From positions 1 to 64,000 of the forward strand of contig DASZTO010000011.1 of the NCBI GenBank assembly GCA_035548175.1: a stretch of 64,000 nucleotides of DNA. The letters run 5' to 3'. Each line of letters begins with the position of its first letter. Position 1 is the first letter of the stretch. The position numbers and the translations under genes are program-made. Of this stretch, positions 18,395 to 27,163 are shown in pieces. The stretch comes from CALCHA01 sp035548175 (GTDB lineage Bacteria; Planctomycetota; Phycisphaerae; WQYP01). The notes beneath the pieces were generated by a model. The model was given only the letters and a program-made list of their open reading frames with translations. It was not told the origin of the DNA and did not search any database.

Positions 18395-18673
18395 TCAGGT
18401 CAGTTCGGCCATCAGGCGATCAACGGTGCCGTTGATGCGTTGGGGTGTTTCGAAGGTGCCGTTGGCGATGGCTTGTCGTGCGTCGTTGACTTTGGCATCG
18501 CGAACGTCTGGGAGTTTCTTGAGTTCGTTCAGGTAGCGAGCGACATCACTGATTTCGACGGTGTCTGACGCGCTGCTGGTGTCCGCATCCTGCGAACCCT
18601 GAACCTCACTTGCCGCCTTGCTTCCTTGCAGGCGCGTGATTGGGGTATTTGACCCAATCGGGGAGATGCTCAT
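18395..18673 (-). CDS. flgM: FlgM-like anti-sigma-28 factor
   Basis: A 92-residue protein. The first 45 residues are Ser/Gly-rich and probably disordered. The C-terminal half (DTVEISDVARYLNELKKLP, VRDAKVNDARQAIANGTF, INGTVDRLMAEL) matches FlgM, which binds and inhibits the flagellar sigma factor FliA. Start ATG 18673 is set by AGAGG 7 nt upstream. No other flagellar gene is in the window, so the gene is an outlier from its regulon. The 407-nt gap to pyrK (18674-19080) contains nothing else that I can assign. Confidence 0.8.
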   Translation of the reverse strand: MSISPIGSNTPITRLQGSKAASEVQGSQDADTSSASDTVEISDVARYLNELKKLPDVRDAKVNDARQAIANGTFETPQRINGTVDRLMAELT

Positions 18674-19080
18674 GGCAAACCTCTCACGCGGCCCATAAAA
18701 CTCTGGATCGCTGTCCTGCCCCGGCAGTCCGGAGAAGCCCGTCCAAAGGCTGGCGGGACGAACGTCCATGCCCTATATATCGTACGCGCGCCGCTGCGCG
18801 CATGAGGAAAAGAGCAAGTTCCCAGAAAAAAGGTTGTGATATGGCAACGGATGTAGGTATTGGCGGACGCGGCAGATAAGGGGTATCTGAGAATCGCCTG
18901 AGGGGCGAAAGGGCCTATAAACAGAAACCGAACGATCTGGGCCGGTTGCGAAGATTGCCTGAATTGCCTGGATTCGCAGCCAACCCGGGGGAATGCTAAA
19001 CTTGAGCGGATCCTTCCGAAATCCGGGCGGACTATCCTTCTTCAGGTGCGGGGTACAGGTGGGGAATATAAGGGAGCGGC

Positions 19081-20184
19081 ATGCCACCACGTTCGAAATT
19101 GACAGCTCAGCCGCTGGCGGCGGAACTGCGGATCAAGCCGGGGGTGAACAGTCCCCGCGGTCGATTTGTCGCAACCGTGAAGGAAAACATTCGGATATGC
19201 ACGGATCATTACAGGTTGGTGCTCAGCCTGCCGCGATTCCCCCGCAGCGTGCCCGGACAGTTCGTCGAGGTCGATTGCCGGGATCCGCGGTTCATGCCCT
19301 CAGCCGACCATGAATTGGGCCCCCGGGCGTTTGATTGGCCCCCGCCCGAACGGTTCAAAGGGGATTCGCCGGTCGCTCTGCCCCGGCCGTGCCCGTCAGA
19401 CCCGGACTTCAACGCCCCGCTGGCCTATCTGCGGCGCGCGTTTTCGCTGGCGGATCACCGCGTCTGGCCGGATGGGTACACGGAGGTGGACATCATTCAC
19501 CGGGTGGTGGGGCGCGGGACGCTCCTGCTGGCGCAGTTGCTGCCGGGGCAGACGGTGTCGCTGATCGGGCCGCTGGGGCGGGGGTTCACGCTGCCGCCGG
19601 GAACGGATGTGGTGTGTCTGGTGGGCGGCGGAGTGGGCGTGCCGCCGATGCTGTATATGGCGAAGGCCTTGCAGCAGGCGTGGGTGAAGGGGGTGGTGGG
19701 GTTCATCGGGGCGCAGCGTGAGGATTTGCTGCCGGTGACTTTCCTGCCGCCGCCGGAAGCGCCCGAACCGAGCCGGGAGGGCGATCCGCTGATGAACGTG
19801 GTGGAGTTCAAGGAGTATGGATACCCGGCGGTGATCACGACGGACGACGGGTCGGTGGGGATGAAGGGGTATGTCACCGAGGCGCTGCGGACGTTTCTGG
19901 AAGAGCGGCAGGTGCAGCAGGGCCGGGTGACCAACACGATGGTCTATTGCTGCGGTCCGACGCCCATGATGAAGGCGACGGCGCGCGTGGCGGCGGCGTT
20001 TGGGGTGCCGTGCCAGGTGAGCCTGGAGCAACCGATGGCCTGCGGGATGGGGACATGCCAGAGCTGCGTGGTGCGGTATCGTCCGCATGACGGGAAGGCC
20101 GAGGAATGGCCGGAGGGGGAGTGGAAGTACAAGCTGACCTGCACGGATGGGCCAGTGTTTGATGCGCGGGATTTGATGTGGTGA
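19081..20184 (+). CDS. pyrK: Dihydroorotate dehydrogenase electron-transfer subunit-like
   Basis: A 367-residue FAD/[2Fe-2S] protein of the ferredoxin-reductase family. The FAD-binding RAFSLADH motif, the NAD-site-like LVGGGVGVPPMLYMAK, and the C-terminal cluster motif ACGMGTCQSCVV plus a later Cys (KLTC) are the PyrK signature. PyrK passes electrons from the PyrD flavin to NAD+. The protein is longer than the usual 250-260 residues because of an N-terminal extension and an insertion after residue 60 (Pro-rich, FDWPPPERFKGD). GGGAG lies 5 nt before the ATG. PyrD is not adjacent. Confidence 0.8.
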   Translation: MPPRSKLTAQPLAAELRIKPGVNSPRGRFVATVKENIRICTDHYRLVLSLPRFPRSVPGQFVEVDCRDPRFMPSADHELGPRAFDWPPPERFKGDSPVALPRPCPSDPDFNAPLAYLRRAFSLADHRVWPDGYTEVDIIHRVVGRGTLLLAQLLPGQTVSLIGPLGRGFTLPPGTDVVCLVGGGVGVPPMLYMAKALQQAWVKGVVGFIGAQREDLLPVTFLPPPEAPEPSREGDPLMNVVEFKEYGYPAVITTDDGSVGMKGYVTEALRTFLEERQVQQGRVTNTMVYCCGPTPMMKATARVAAAFGVPCQVSLEQPMACGMGTCQSCVVRYRPHDGKAEEWPEGEWKYKLTCTDGPVFDARDLMW

Positions 20185-20195
20185 ACACCGCCAAA

Positions 20196-20231
20196 CCGTA
20201 AATAGCCGCGAAAGCTACGAAGGACGAAGCG
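20196..20231. repeat. CACGAAA-type repeat arm (diverged)
   Basis: CCGTAAATAGCCGCGAAAG followed by CTACGAAGGACGAAG resembles the ACGTAAATGGCCACGAAA arms elsewhere. It begins 12 nt past the pyrK stop. Confidence 0.6.
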
Positions 20232-20296
20232 GTAATGGCCGGGAGTGCCGGTCGTTGGGGCGGCCGATAGAATAAGGGGGTCTGTAGGAGACGGCG

Positions 20297-20515
20297 ATGA
20301 CTCTTGATGCGTTGATTACGGTCGATCCGGACATTCTTGGGGGAACGCCCGTTTTTGCCGGAACTCGCGTGCCGGTGAAGACCTTGTTCGAATATCTTGA
20401 GGACAACTACAGCCTGGAGGAGTTTCTGGAGTGCTTTCCTTCGGTGACGCGGGAGGCGGCGCGGGCGGTGCTGGAACGATCTGAGGGTGCGCTTCTTGCG
20501 CCGATCCATCCATGA
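20297..20515 (+). CDS. DUF433 antitoxin
   Basis: A 72-residue DUF433 protein, the usual partner of DUF5615 toxins. ILGGTPVFAGTRVPVKTLFE and the LEEFLECFPSVT segment are diagnostic. It is a small helix-turn-helix-like DNA-binding antitoxin, so it likely represses its own operon. TAGGAG precedes the ATG, and its end overlaps the toxin start by 4 nt (ATGA). Confidence 0.85.
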   Translation: MTLDALITVDPDILGGTPVFAGTRVPVKTLFEYLEDNYSLEEFLECFPSVTREAARAVLERSEGALLAPIHP

Positions 20516-20826
20516 AGATTCTGCTGGATGAATGCGTACCTTGGCCGTTGCAGAAATTGTTGACGGGGCACGAGATTACATCCGTGAAGCGCCGGGGCTG
20601 GGGCGGGATCAAGAACGGGGCGCTATTGGCTTTGGCGGAGGGGGAATTCGAGTTGTTTATTACAAGCGACCAGAACCTGCGGTATCAGCAGGCGCTGGCG
20701 GGACGGCGACTTGCGATTCTGGAGCTTTCCACCAATAAGTGGCGGAGCATTCTGAGGGCTGGGGACGAGATTCGAGCACGGGTGGCGGCGATCCGGCCGG
20801 GGGATTTTGTTCGAGTAAACGTCTAA
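20512..20826 (+). CDS. DUF5615 PIN-like toxin
   Basis: A 104-residue PIN-fold protein. MKILLDECVPWPL carries the first acidic site, ELFITSDQNLRYQQ the second, and RRLAILELSTNKW the typical late strand. Family members are predicted RNases paired with DUF433 antitoxins. Translationally coupled to the upstream gene by an ATGA overlap. Confidence 0.85.
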   Translation: MKILLDECVPWPLQKLLTGHEITSVKRRGWGGIKNGALLALAEGEFELFITSDQNLRYQQALAGRRLAILELSTNKWRSILRAGDEIRARVAAIRPGDFVRVNV

Positions 20827-20868
20827 GGGCTCCAAGACTTTTCGCGGGAGCGGGGATAGGATGCGGAG

Positions 20869-20890
20869 ACGCCCGAAATCAGGCGTTTTT
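20869..20890 (+). terminator. Possible weak terminator after the DUF433/DUF5615 pair
   Basis: ACGCC/GGCGT, 5-bp stem with an 8-nt loop, followed by TTTT. It lies 43 nt after the toxin stop and just before the slyD ribosome-binding site. Confidence 0.45.
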
Positions 20891-20906
20891 GGCAAAAGGA
20901 TGAGTT

Positions 20907-21389
20907 ATGCAGATCGGCAAGAACAGCGTGGTGACGATTGATTACACCTTGAAGGGGCCTGACGGCCAGGTGATTGATACGTCGGTGGGGAAGCAGGCGC
21001 TGCCGTATCTGCACGGGGCGGGGAATTTGATTCCGGGGCTGGAGCGGGCGCTGGAAGGCAAGAGCGCGGGGGAGACGGTGCAGGTGACCGTGCCGCCGGA
21101 GGAAGCGTACGGGACGCGGGATGAGAAGCTGGTGCAGACGGCGCCCAAGACTGCTTTTCAGTCGCCGAACATCGCGGTGGGGCAGCAGTTCCGCGCGGAT
21201 TCGCCTCAGGGGCCGAAGGTGTACACGGTCACGAAGATGGAGGGGGACACGGTGACGGTGGATGGCAATCATCCGCTGGCGGGGATGCCGCTGAGTTTTG
21301 AGGTGAATGTGAAGGATGTGCGAGCGGCAACGAAGGAGGAGGTGGCGCACGGGCATGTGCATGGCCCCGGGGGGCATCATCATCACTGA
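20907..21389 (+). CDS. slyD: SlyD-like FKBP peptidyl-prolyl isomerase
   Basis: A 160-residue FKBP-type isomerase/chaperone. VTIDYTLKGPDGQVIDTS, the LIPGLERALEGK motif, VPPEEAYG, an insert-in-flap region (about 70-120) and a His-rich tail (HGHVHGPGGHHHH) that can bind nickel or other metals are all SlyD features. AAGGA lies 8 nt upstream. A cytoplasmic folding helper, possibly with a metallochaperone role. Confidence 0.88.
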   Translation: MQIGKNSVVTIDYTLKGPDGQVIDTSVGKQALPYLHGAGNLIPGLERALEGKSAGETVQVTVPPEEAYGTRDEKLVQTAPKTAFQSPNIAVGQQFRADSPQGPKVYTVTKMEGDTVTVDGNHPLAGMPLSFEVNVKDVRAATKEEVAHGHVHGPGGHHHH

Positions 21390-21444
21390 GCGGGCGGTCA
21401 TTCGCTGGCGGGGCGATCCGGCCGGGGCACGGGATTGCGACGGG

Positions 21445-21625
21445 GGACGATCCACAAATGCCCACAAATGCGCACAAATAGTTTTTTTGTGAGCGGTTTT
21501 GTTACCGCATGGATGTTCCCCTATCATTCGTATATCTAGTATCGTACACGTGATGATGTATCGTTGGTGCTGGTGCACAGTTGCCGGCACGCATGGGTGT
21601 TCATTTGTGTGGATTTGTGGATCGC
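21445..21625. repeat. 181-bp palindromic element, CACAAAT class, copy A
   Basis: The left arm 21445-21481 (GGACGATCCACAAATGCCC then two more CACAAAT units) faces a right arm at 21597-21623 whose reverse complement begins GATCCACAAATCCACACAAA. The interior of about 115 bp is AT-richer than the surroundings and holds no gene. It sits between the convergent slyD and GH5 genes, 14 nt from the GH5 stop. Confidence 0.8.
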
Positions 21626-21639
21626 CCCGGCGTCGTTCG

Positions 21640-22728
21640 TCAGGAACTTTGCAGGATTTCGAGCATGGCCCGGTCGAGTTGGGAGCCGTGGTGGGGCTCG
21701 GTGGGGGTGTCGGGGCGGCGGTTGTCGAGTGGGCCGAAGTCGCCGCGGAGGTTCCAGAGGGCCCATCCGATGCCGAGGCGTTTGAGCAGGCCGAGGGTAT
21801 CGCGCATCCAGGCGTGGGCGACGCCATGGGGGGTCTGGTTGAAGACGCCGCCTTCGCCGCAATGGACGCCGATGCCGCGGGTGAAGAGGGCGGTCCAGCG
21901 GGCGTAGTGGGCTTCGAGGTCGTGGAGGTCGAAGCGGCGTCCGAAATGATCGCCGCCGGGCCAGCGCGGTTTGCGGAGCCAGGGATAGCGGACCCAGTGG
22001 GCTTTGTAATGGGTGACGCCGAAGGGCAGGTACGCGCGGCAGGACTGGGCGAGGCGCGGGGCGAGGTCGGCGAATTCGGGCATCGGCTCGTTGCCGTAGT
22101 TGAGGCCGTTGGCGAGGATACGCCGCGCAGGATCGATGGCGGCGATGGCGGCCACGGCGCCGCGGATGATGCGCTCGTGAGATGCGCGCGAGGCGCCCGA
22201 GCCGGTGAGAAGCCCGCCCAGACCGACGGCGGGGGGCTCGTTGACGAGATCGAAGCTGAGCCGCTCGCGCGGAATGCCCCGGTAGCGCGTGGCGAAGAGT
22301 TCCCATTGTTCGACGAAGCGCTGCTGCTGGAGCGGGTCGGTCCAGAGGCTGGAGGGTTCGGCGGGCGGATTGACGCAGTAACCCGGGGCGCGGTGCAGGC
22401 TGAGGCTCAGATGCATGTTGCGCTCTGAGCAGAGGCGGAGGGCGCGATCGAGCCGTTGCAGCACCTGGTCGCGCGGCATCCAGCCGGTGGGATGCTCCGC
22501 CGAGCGCGTGACTTCCTGCGTCCAGTAGCGGTAATCGAGGGGGATGCGCAGGAAGTCGAAGCCCCAGCCGGCGGTGATGTCGAAGTCGGATTCGCGGAAG
22601 TCGCCCTCCCCCCCGCCATAACCGCCCGGCCCGGTGGTGTCCCCCGCGCGGATTGCCTCCCGCCCCGTCTCGAAAATGTACATATCCAGAAGATTAAAAC
22701 CACGCCAGCGCGGCAGGTTGTTGACCAT
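21640..22728 (-). CDS. Glycoside hydrolase family 5 (cellulase-like)
   Basis: A 362-residue TIM-barrel hydrolase. The catalytic acid/base Glu is in SFDLVNEPP (about residue 165) and the nucleophile Glu in GVHCGEGGVF (about residue 293), with FDFLRIPLDYRYW near the first strands. No signal peptide is visible, so it may be cytoplasmic, or the true start may lie elsewhere. The substrate is probably a beta-1,4- or beta-1,3-glucan or mannan; the subfamily cannot be told by eye. Confidence 0.85.
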   Translation of the reverse strand: MVNNLPRWRGFNLLDMYIFETGREAIRAGDTTGPGGYGGGEGDFRESDFDITAGWGFDFLRIPLDYRYWTQEVTRSAEHPTGWMPRDQVLQRLDRALRLCSERNMHLSLSLHRAPGYCVNPPAEPSSLWTDPLQQQRFVEQWELFATRYRGIPRERLSFDLVNEPPAVGLGGLLTGSGASRASHERIIRGAVAAIAAIDPARRILANGLNYGNEPMPEFADLAPRLAQSCRAYLPFGVTHYKAHWVRYPWLRKPRWPGGDHFGRRFDLHDLEAHYARWTALFTRGIGVHCGEGGVFNQTPHGVAHAWMRDTLGLLKRLGIGWALWNLRGDFGPLDNRRPDTPTEPHHGSQLDRAMLEILQSS

Positions 22729-22916
22729 GGTGCACCTCGCGCCATCCTATCGCACGTGCGGAGAAAAGGGGCGGCGGCGGGAATGGATTGTGGGCCAGGC
22801 GGGTTGGTTCGGCGGAAACGACCGTTACAATAGGGGGGGCGCCGCGCGCGGGCGTGCGGCTGCGGGAGAGGAAGCGGACCCGGCGCGTGGCCGGTGAGAT
22901 CAAGGAGCCCCGCGGG

Positions 22917-24077
22917 GTGAGCGACGCGGCGATTCAGGGAAGCGCGGGGGAGGCGGTTCCGCGACTGGTGAGGATACCGGCGGAGAAGCCCGGCGCGGCG
23001 GTGGCGTTTTTGCAGGCGCGATCGCGCGGGGTGATGGATCTGATCGCGCACTTCTGGGAGCGACTGGCGGCCACGCCGCCGCTGCAGCGGCAGGATCTCC
23101 ACCTGCTGCTCGCGGCAGACACGTCTGGTAGTGTAGATATGCAAATGTCTACTGAAATCAACGCCCTGCGCGGAGCGATGTTGTACGTGCCCAAGGCCCA
23201 CCGCGCGGATGTGCTGGCCCTGGATGCCCGCGCGGCTCAAGCGTTCGCCGCCTACATAGTTCACCGGGGGGCCGATGCCGCCGGCGGGGGAGCGGGCTCG
23301 AACGGCGGGGCGGAGCCCGCTAAACGCGGCAACGGTTCAGCAGAGGCCACGTCGCCTCCGGTGGCCCCTACGCAGGGGACAGCCCTTCCCACCGCAGCCA
23401 CCCATCCCGCCGTCGGCACCGCTCCGGAGATTCAACTGCTCGACTATTCAACGGGGGGCCCCCCAGGCGGGGGGGCTGCTACGGGCATTGCCGCCATCAA
23501 CGGCACCCCCCTGCCGCCGAGCCAGCGTGTGGCGATCGATTTTATCACCGGAGGTGCGGAGGGGATCGAATGGCTGGTGCCTGTGTTGCTGCCGGCCGTG
23601 CATCGTCGGGCGCCGGCGAGGCAGATGGTGAACATGGTGATGCAGCTTCCGGCTGAGGCGGCGTGCGAGGCCGCGCCGGAGGTGCGGGCAGCGCGTGAGG
23701 CGGATGTCCCGGTTTTGAATCGCTGGCGGCGGGCCTATCGTGAGGAGCGGGGAATTCTTTTTGATGCTGATCTGGATGCATGGGTGGCCACCGGGCGGGT
23801 CTTTGTGTCGGAAGCCGGCGGGCAGGTGGTGGCGGTGGCGAAGCTGGATGTCGAGTTGCCGGAGCTGGTGGAGATCGGGGGGGTATACACCTTTCCCGAT
23901 CATCGTCAGCGGGGCTATGGCTCGCGGCTCGTGGCGGACCTGGCTTGCCGGATACGCGCGATGAAGAAGGTGCCGACGCTGCAGGTCGATGTGGAGAATG
24001 GTCCGGCACTGCGGCTGTATGAGGCGGCTGGATGGGTGAGGCGGGGAAGGCTGGCGCGGGTGTGGCTGACGGGTTAG
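22917..24077 (+). CDS. GNAT acetyltransferase with extra N-terminal domain
   Basis: A 386-residue protein. The last 150 residues are a GNAT domain: EVRAAREADVPVLNRW, VAVAKLDVELPELVEIGGVY, the acetyl-CoA loop HRQRGYGSRLVADL and the ENGPALRLYEAAGW motif. The first about 120 residues form a separate alpha/beta region, joined to a second segment by a Gly/Ala/Pro-rich linker (about 130-205). GTG 22917 is chosen because AAGGAG lies 9 nt upstream. The overall layout is like GNAT proteins with an N-terminal DUF4081-type partner domain; the substrate is unknown. Confidence 0.75.
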   Translation: MSDAAIQGSAGEAVPRLVRIPAEKPGAAVAFLQARSRGVMDLIAHFWERLAATPPLQRQDLHLLLAADTSGSVDMQMSTEINALRGAMLYVPKAHRADVLALDARAAQAFAAYIVHRGADAAGGGAGSNGGAEPAKRGNGSAEATSPPVAPTQGTALPTAATHPAVGTAPEIQLLDYSTGGPPGGGAATGIAAINGTPLPPSQRVAIDFITGGAEGIEWLVPVLLPAVHRRAPARQMVNMVMQLPAEAACEAAPEVRAAREADVPVLNRWRRAYREERGILFDADLDAWVATGRVFVSEAGGQVVAVAKLDVELPELVEIGGVYTFPDHRQRGYGSRLVADLACRIRAMKKVPTLQVDVENGPALRLYEAAGWVRRGRLARVWLTG

Positions 24078-24140
24078 GGTACCCCCTATCGGTCGGAAAG
24101 TTGCGTGGCCCCTCCGAGAGTATGCGTCGAGGCATCGGAA

Positions 24141-24156
24141 TGTTCCACGTGGAACA
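24141..24156. promoter_or_regulatory. parS site 1
   Basis: TGTTCCACGTGGAACA is a perfect 16-bp palindrome that fits the bacterial parS consensus TGTTNCACGTGNAACA. It is the loading site for ParB and lies 106 nt upstream of parB. Confidence 0.9.
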
Positions 24157-24165
24157 CCGTTCCGG

Positions 24166-24194
24166 TTGACGCATTGCCCCGCGCGGAGTAAGGT
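24166..24194 (+). promoter_or_regulatory. Putative parB promoter
   Basis: TTGACG (-35) and TAAGGT (-10) with a 17-nt spacer lie between the two parS sites. ParB bound on either side could repress its own transcription (inference). Confidence 0.6.
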
Positions 24195-24207
24195 CCGCAC
24201 TTCGCCC

Positions 24208-24223
24208 AGTTCTACGTGGAACA
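24208..24223. promoter_or_regulatory. parS-like site 2
   Basis: AGTTCTACGTGGAACA differs from site 1 at two of 16 positions, so it is a likely weaker parS. It overlaps the expected start of the parB transcript. Confidence 0.75.
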
Positions 24224-24246
24224 TTACAATCACGCGGAGCCTCGCT

Positions 24247-25182
24247 ATGACGACCAAGGATCGGCCACGCCTCGGCCGGGGACTCAAAGCCATCCTCACG
24301 ACGCCCGTTACCGTCCAGCACCCAGAGAGCAAGCCCCCCCTGCCCGCCGAAACGGCTGATGGCGACGACAAGGGCGGCGAACGCCTCCGCATCGTCGATG
24401 TCGCTTTGATCGACCCCAACCCCCACCAGCCACGCGGCACCATGGATCCCGTCGCCCTCCATGAACTCGCCGCCTCCATCCGCGTCTCAGGTGTCCTCCA
24501 GCCCGTCATCCTCCGGCCCATGGACGGCGGCCGCTACCAACTCGTCGCCGGACACCGCCGCACGGAGGCCGCTAAACTCGCTGGCCTGCAAAACGTCCCT
24601 GCGGTCGTCCGCCACGATTCAACCGATGAACGCCAGGCCGAATGGGCCCTCATCGAAAATATCCAGCGGCAAGACCTCAACCCCGTCGAACGGGCCAAGG
24701 CCTACCGCCGCTATGTGGATACATTCCACCTTACCCACGCCCAGGCGGCGGAACGGCTTGGCGAAGACCGCGCAACCGTCTCCAATTTCCTGCGCCTGCT
24801 CGATCTCAACACCGGCGTCCAGGACCTTATCGCCCGAGGCCTCCTCTCGGCAGGCCACGCCAAGGTGCTCGCGGGGATCACCGACCCCGCTCGCCAGGAC
24901 CGCCTCGCCAATCAGGCCGTTACCGAGGGGCTGAGCGTGCGCAGGCTCGAAGAGGCAGCCGCTGCCGACACCCCCCCTTCCGGGGAAACGACCACCGTCG
25001 CCGGCCACACCCGCTCGATAGCCGCAAAAAGCGCGCATGTGGTCGAGCTCGAGCAGGATCTGTCACGCAAGCTCGGCACGAAGCTTCGCATTTTTCCCAG
25101 CCAGAAAAGGAACACCGGTAAAATTGTGATCCAGTATTTCTCGCTCGATGAATTCGACCGGATCGTCGAGCGATTTAATTAG
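24247..25182 (+). CDS. parB: Chromosome-partitioning protein ParB
   Basis: A 311-residue CTPase clamp that binds parS and spreads to form the segregation complex. The N-terminal RLGRGLKAIL box (ParA-contacting) is followed by the ParB/Srx domain with QLVAGHRRTEAAKLAG and ENIQRQDLNPVE, the helix-turn-helix region (AQAAERLGEDRATVSNFLRL), and a C-terminal dimer domain ending FDRIVERF. GGAG lies 7 nt before the ATG. parA is not adjacent, which is unusual. The coding strand is C-rich while the preceding + strand gene is G-rich, an abrupt composition change. Confidence 0.94.
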   Translation: MTTKDRPRLGRGLKAILTTPVTVQHPESKPPLPAETADGDDKGGERLRIVDVALIDPNPHQPRGTMDPVALHELAASIRVSGVLQPVILRPMDGGRYQLVAGHRRTEAAKLAGLQNVPAVVRHDSTDERQAEWALIENIQRQDLNPVERAKAYRRYVDTFHLTHAQAAERLGEDRATVSNFLRLLDLNTGVQDLIARGLLSAGHAKVLAGITDPARQDRLANQAVTEGLSVRRLEEAAAADTPPSGETTTVAGHTRSIAAKSAHVVELEQDLSRKLGTKLRIFPSQKRNTGKIVIQYFSLDEFDRIVERFN

Positions 25183-25305
25183 TCAGCCGCATATGTAAAT
25201 GCGACTATATAGTGACGCCGCGGACGGTGAAGTTTACAATCATCGCCGCGCGGCGCGGAGCAGAGAAACGTCGCCGCCGGGAGGGTCAGCAGGAGCACAG
25301 GGTCG

Positions 25306-26472
25306 ATGCCCAGAAAAGCAGGCTCTCAACCAGCAAAACGCGGCGCCGGGGCGGGGAAAGGCGCACCCGCGGCGCCGGCCACGGGTCCCGTGCACCCGCC
25401 CTCGCGGAAGCCCGCCGCGTCCGCCGCGCTGTCCGCCGCCCGGGAAAAGCGTCTCGAAGCGATCTCCTCAACGGCGCCGGGCCGGGCCTCGAGCGCGGGG
25501 CCTAAAACCGGCGTGGTGGTGGTGGGCTCCCTCAACATGGACCTGATCACCCGCACCGAAGTGATGCCGCTGCCGGGGCAAACGGTGCTGGGCCAGGATT
25601 TGTCGCAGTCGCCCGGCGGCAAAGGCGCCAACCAGGCCGCCGCCGCCGGTCGCCTCTGGCAGAAGCGCGGCGCCGGCAGCCGCATGATCGGCCGCGTCGG
25701 CGACGACCTCTTCGCCGATCAAATCGTCACCGCCCTCGCCCGCGCCAAAGTCGATATCGAATCCGTCCTCCGCACGCGCCACGCACCCACCGGCACCGCC
25801 ATGATCGTCGTCGATCGCCACGGCGAAAACGCCATCGTCGTCGCCGGGGGGGCCAATCGCCTCCTCACCGCATCCGACCTGCTGGCGGAACGGCGCACCA
25901 TCGAATCCGCCGTCGCTCTCACCGTGCAACTGGAAATTCCCTACGACACCGTCGCCTGCGCGCTGGCCCTGGCCAAACGCTCCAACGTGCTGACGATCCT
26001 CGATCCCGCTCCCGCCCCCCTTGAAGGCCTTCCCGAATCGCTCTACCACGTCGACATTCTCACGCCCAACCAAAGCGAGGCGCAATTGCTCACCGGCGTG
26101 CCCGTGCGAACGATCGATGACGCGCGGCGGGCGGCGGAACGCTTCCTGCTTCGCGGCACGCGCATCGTGATCGTCAAGATGGGCTCGCAGGGCGCCGTGA
26201 TCGTGCAGCGCGCGGATGCGGCAACACCCGGCGCGCCGGCGGGGACCGCGCAAGTCCGCCATGTGCCGGGATTCCGCGTCCCCATCGTCGACACGACGGC
26301 CGCGGGCGATGCGTTCAATGCCGCGCTGGCCGTCGGATTATCCGAAGGCATGGGCCTGCAGGAAGCGGTGCGTCTGGCGAACGCGGCGGGGGCGCTGGCC
26401 TGCACGAAGCCCGGAGCGCTGCCCGCCATGCCGACCCGCGCCGAAGTGGAAGCCCTCCTCGCCGGTAAATAA
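25306..26472 (+). CDS. rbsK: Ribokinase-like PfkB sugar kinase
   Basis: A 388-residue kinase. From about residue 67 it follows the ribokinase pattern: VVVGSLNMDLITR, the QSPGGKGANQAAAAGRL signature, TGTAMIVVDRHGEN, the LTPNQSEAQLLTG motif and the catalytic DTTAAGDAFNAAL. It would phosphorylate ribose or a similar sugar at O5. The first 66 residues are an Ala/Pro/Lys-rich low-complexity extension absent from usual ribokinases; an internal start near residue 60 is possible, but the ATG at 25306 has AGGAG upstream. Substrate is inferred. Confidence 0.85.
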   Translation: MPRKAGSQPAKRGAGAGKGAPAAPATGPVHPPSRKPAASAALSAAREKRLEAISSTAPGRASSAGPKTGVVVVGSLNMDLITRTEVMPLPGQTVLGQDLSQSPGGKGANQAAAAGRLWQKRGAGSRMIGRVGDDLFADQIVTALARAKVDIESVLRTRHAPTGTAMIVVDRHGENAIVVAGGANRLLTASDLLAERRTIESAVALTVQLEIPYDTVACALALAKRSNVLTILDPAPAPLEGLPESLYHVDILTPNQSEAQLLTGVPVRTIDDARRAAERFLLRGTRIVIVKMGSQGAVIVQRADAATPGAPAGTAQVRHVPGFRVPIVDTTAAGDAFNAALAVGLSEGMGLQEAVRLANAAGALACTKPGALPAMPTRAEVEALLAGK

Positions 26473-26531
26473 GCGCCGCAAAGACTATCGATATGTCAAC
26501 ATATCATTGTTGATTCCATCGCCCCGCCCTC

Positions 26532-27161
26532 TCACAGATCCAACCGGTACCTGCACTTCTGCCGATCGCCCTGCGTGTACAAGGCGTTCGCGCTCGGCAC
26601 CGCCAGCGTGTCCACGTAACGCGCCCCCAGGCCCTCGCACGTCCGCCGCGATGCCGCGTTCTCCGGATTGCAGGTGATCCATAGCGTGTCCTGCCCATGG
26701 GCCCGCGCCAATGGCAGGAGCATCGCCGCCGCGCGCTGCGCGAAATTCCGCCCCCGCGCCGCCGGCAGCACGTGATACCCGATGTGCCCCAGGTATTGAT
26801 CCAGATTCTCATCGTGCCCCAGACGCAGCGATATCGAACCCGCCATCATGATCGGCGGCGGCGGCTGGCGAATATCCAGCGGCACCGCGCGGCGCACCCG
26901 CATCCAGAACGTGTACCCCGGCGCAATGCCCCGCGCCCCATCCGGCGCCGTATGCCCGCCCGGATTCTGCGACAAAAACGTCTGCAGCGTCTCGCGCGTC
27001 GTCTTGGCCATCGCCGGCATGTCGCGCCGCGTCTGCGGGTGATGACACGCCGCCAGCAGATCGTTCACCCACGCCGACGACGGCTCGACAAGCTCCAGCT
27101 CGTGATCGATGAGCGTGAAGAGGCGCGGCGCGTCGAGAAAGCAAAATGCCGTCTGCGTCAT
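26532..27161 (-). CDS. GNAT acetyltransferase (RimJ/RimL-like)
   Basis: A 209-residue acetyltransferase. GSISLRLGHDENLDQYLGHIG, the acetyl-CoA-binding RGRNFAQRAAAMLLPLARAHG and TCNPENAASRRTCEGLGARY are the GNAT motifs A and B of the RimJ/RimL-like branch. The ATG at 27161 sits 2 nt past the stop of the upstream gene on the same strand, so translation is probably coupled to it. The substrate is unknown. Confidence 0.82.
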   Translation of the reverse strand: MTQTAFCFLDAPRLFTLIDHELELVEPSSAWVNDLLAACHHPQTRRDMPAMAKTTRETLQTFLSQNPGGHTAPDGARGIAPGYTFWMRVRRAVPLDIRQPPPPIMMAGSISLRLGHDENLDQYLGHIGYHVLPAARGRNFAQRAAAMLLPLARAHGQDTLWITCNPENAASRRTCEGLGARYVDTLAVPSANALYTQGDRQKCRYRLDL

Positions 27162-27163
27162 GC

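Noticed and set aside
18674..18830. Sigma-28 promoter for flgM
   Set aside because: No TAAA-N15-GCCGATAA-like pair was found; the AT-rich stretch at 18773-18782 lacks a matching -35.
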